This document shows, in pieces, positions 61,535 to 64,000 of a DNA stretch of 64,000 nt (position 1 is its first letter; every line of letters begins with the position of its first letter). The stretch is taken from contig NC_066581.1 of the NCBI RefSeq assembly GCF_024323335.1, positions 227,246,539-227,310,538 on the forward strand, read 5' to 3'. A program made the position numbers and the translations under genes. Under the pieces are notes generated by a model. It saw only the letters and a list, made by a program, of their open reading frames with translations. It was not told the DNA's origin and searched no databases. The DNA comes from Lathyrus oleraceus (Eukaryota; Streptophyta; Magnoliopsida; Fabales; Fabaceae).

Positions 61535-62010
61535 GGCATAAATACTTCTAGAAGTTGGCAGAAAAATCAAACATGTGTTAGAAAAATCAAACAAGTGTCA
61601 CTAAAAAATAATTGTTTTTACTACGATACTCTTTAATTGAATGTTTAACATTCCTATAAAACTCATGAAACAGGTGTCAAACAATTCAAAAAATCTTCGA
61701 TTTTTTTTAATTTAATATAATATTACTTTTTCATTTTTTCAGTTAAATATCAAACACGTTTAAAAAAAAAACATGTATTGAAAAAATATCAACTTTTTCA
61801 AATCAAGGGTCATGCATAGTTTTTGGACCCATTATTTTGCCAAAGTGTATTTGTGTTCTATAATATAAAAAAAATAGGCTAAAATGATTTATTTATGTGC
61901 AAAATCTATATTATTTTGACTTTTTGGATGGCCGCGTATTTTTCCCTACACGAGTAATACCTATTTTAGTGCATATATGTATAGATATCTATGAAACACT
62001 GACACTTCTA
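61285..62010 (+). repeat. Direct duplication of about 220 bp, spacing about 510 bp
   Basis: 61286-61450 and 61793-61960 share TCAAATCAAGGGTCATGCAT, GTGTATTTGTGTTCTATAAT and CAAAATCTATATTATTTTGA in the same order. The first copy carries the (AT)n array where the second has a short TATATGTATAGATATC stretch. The second copy runs on into GAAACACTGACACTTC and TACGCGTCAGTATCCG, a phrase common in plant repeats. Confidence 0.85.
61450..61530. repeat. (AT)n microsatellite
   Basis: About 80 bases of AT dinucleotide. Confidence 0.97.
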
Positions 62011-62034
62011 AGAGTTGATGTGCTGTGGTGTCCA

Positions 62035-62700
62035 ATACGCGTCAGTATCCGATAAAAAAGTAGGACAAATCACTAATATAAAACAAAAACTTATTTTATC
62101 TCCGTTGAAAAAGATATTTTACCTCAATTTTGCATGTGAGATAACAAAGGGAGTCATGAAAGCTTACCATTTTATCCCTAGATTTTTGTTCCGCTAAGGG
62201 GTGAAGTGTAATGGTCATTGGTTTGATCCCCAACAACAATATTTTTTTATTTATAAAACTATAAAATGCACGTCACATACCTCTTTCTTTTTGTTAATAG
62301 TCGAGAGAAAATAAAATATTTATGTCAGTTTGAAATTCAAACTAAGGGGTAAAACAAAAAATTTCTCATGTATATTTTCTTTTAAATCTTAAATTTGATT
62401 GGTCTGTAACTTTTTTTACACAGAATCAAAACTTAATATTTTGTGACAAAATCTGAATATTTTATTTTATAACTGAATATAACTGGATATACATACATTG
62501 TTTACAAAACCAAATATACACATCCAAAGTGATACACCAAGAGAATTTATACATGTTTGAAAATATAATACAAAATCAAATACATGTGTAACAGAAAACC
62601 TATACACAATGTTTACAACAACCAAGAAAAATTAGTGTTGTTGAGATTCATAAGTAGATAGGAAGCAATTGACTTATCGTAATTGGATGTCATCTATATT
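62035..62700 (-). repeat. Dispersed repeat, copy 2 (inverted relative to 20590-21245)
   Basis: The complement reads ATGACATCCAATTACG, CTCAACAACACTAATT, GTTGTAAACATTGTG and TATAGGTTTTCTGTTACAC, matching copy 1 in order. The shared segment ATGGTCATTGGTTTGATCCC (62211-62230) contains a GGTTTGATCCC patch that resembles a pol III B box. Confidence 0.7.
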
Positions 62701-62984
62701 TTCTTTTAGGAATGATGTTCGATCGCTAAACATCTATAATTTATACAAAATTTAAATTATGATAAGATAAAAACAACAATAATATTAACTTAACAAATCT
62801 ACTTAATATAAATCTAAGTTTATCATGATGAGTAACCTAGACAAAACTCTAGCTGTTTTCTATTGACGTGTCACTCTAATAGAAACTCTAGTTGCAACCT
62901 TAATTCTATTTTTTTCCTCTCTTTTTTGAATATACTTTACAAATTTTTAAACTTAAATATAATAATGCAATTTTCAAAAAATTA

Positions 62985-64000
62985 TTTTCATTAACTTTTA
63001 TTATTTTACATAATAAAAATGAATAAAGTGTCTTTATAAAAATCTTAACTAAAAAGAGTATTCATATAAAAAATAATTTACTTATTTAAATATTAAAATG
63101 AACAAAATTTCCTTATGAAATCTTAGATAAAAATTATTCCTATAAAAACTATTTTACTTATTTATATATAATTTTTTAAAAATAACATTATAACACATTA
63201 ACTAGAAAAAAATAGTGTTTTTAAAATATTCTTATAAAAATATTTTATTTATTTATATGTAAACATGAAGAAAATATCCTTATAACACCTTAGCTATAAA
63301 AAAAGTATTCCTATAAAAAATTATTTTTCTTATTAACAGCATAAATACTACATCGATCACTTACAATAATAATTTTTTTATAAATTATTTATAATAGAGA
63401 AGAAAAAAATATAAATACAATTTTAATATGAATAAAAAATTTACACGTCATCTTATTCTATGTGTATATAATATTTAAAAATTAATAGTTACAATAATTT
63501 TTTATTTTAAATCATTAGGACTCAATAATTTAATATGTGACTCCTCAATAATTTAATATGTAATGTTTTTACATTATTATCTCTTACAAGTAACTTACTT
63601 TTATATTCTATTTTCTTTAAAAATCTTAGTTAGAAAAAATGTATCCCTATAAAAAATATTTTATTTATTCATATTTAGAAAAATACAAAATATCTTTATA
63701 AAATCTTACTAGAAAAAAGTGTCCTTATAAAAAATATTTTTCTTATTTAACATCACAAATACTATATAAATCACTTAAAATAGTATCATTTATATAAATA
63801 TTTTATAATAGAGAAGAAATAAAAATAGTAATAATTTTTTAATATGAATAAAAATAGTACAATACTTTTTATTCTATTTGTATATAATATTTATATATAA
63901 ATAGTTAAGATGATTTTTTAATTTTAAAGCATTATGAATCAATAATTTAATATGTAACGTTTTTACATTATTAGCTTTTAGAAGTTATGTACTCACTTAG
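62985..64000 (+). repeat. AT-rich satellite-like tandem repeat
   Basis: A short unit of about 75-90 bp (core CTTATAAAATCTTAGCTA, then TCCTATAAAAAATATTTT and ACTTATTTATAT) recurs from 63027 to 63340 and at 63615-63745. Around it, a longer block repeats with a period of about 414 bp (AATAGAGAAGAAA at 63393 and 63807; AATAATTTAATATGTAA twice). The array runs off the right end of the window. No coding potential. Confidence 0.8.

Overview
The window is plant nuclear DNA, most likely from a large-genome legume. The evidence is low GC content, long (AT)n arrays, one ordinary spliced gene in 64 kb, and a dense layer of nested transposable elements. These include a very long LTR resembling the Ogre/Tat LTRs of pea and vetch, a Mutator-like element (MULE) with a plant-mobile-domain gene, and Ty1/copia relics. 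A Fabeae or related legume is an inference; no marker gene proves it.

Layout. 417-10503 is a MULE bounded by inverted repeats of about 120 bp and a perfect 9-bp target duplication (CATTAATAA). It carries a broken transposase on the minus strand and, on the plus strand, a broken plant-mobile-domain gene and a small broken ORF. A 5.45-kb Ty3/gypsy-type LTR element (2756-8204, minus strand) has inserted into the transposase, leaving a 5-bp target duplication with one mismatch. The MULE ends 227 bp before the ATG of the only intact gene.

That gene (10731-15505, plus, three exons, 803 residues) encodes a HIRAN-SNF2-RING-helicase C protein of the HLTF/RAD5 family, closest in architecture to Arabidopsis SM3L1. 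Its second intron holds a minisatellite.

15.5-37 kb is AT-rich repeat debris: a 179-bp MITE with a 9-bp target duplication, tandem duplications, a MULE transposase fragment, a decayed copia element (about 21.9-25.7 kb), copia gag and integrase relics, and a Ty3/gypsy gag relic. 37-43 kb holds pieces of two LINEs (one L1-like zf-RVT end, one RTE-like reverse transcriptase) and three (AT)n arrays. 43-54 kb holds LTR-like sequence, a coiled-coil retroelement ORF relic, and the long Ogre-like LTR (about 46.1-52.3 kb) with an internal 17-bp motif array. 54.1-61.0 kb is a second, better preserved copy of the same copia family. Its RNase H region is split by a 1416-bp solo LTR flanked by CTTAT. 61-64 kb holds duplicated AT-rich DNA, an inverted copy of a repeat also present at 20.6 kb, and a satellite-like tandem array.

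Except for the helicase gene, all coding sequence seen carries stops, frameshifts or deletions and is not expected to be functional. Boundaries marked approximate were set by eye.
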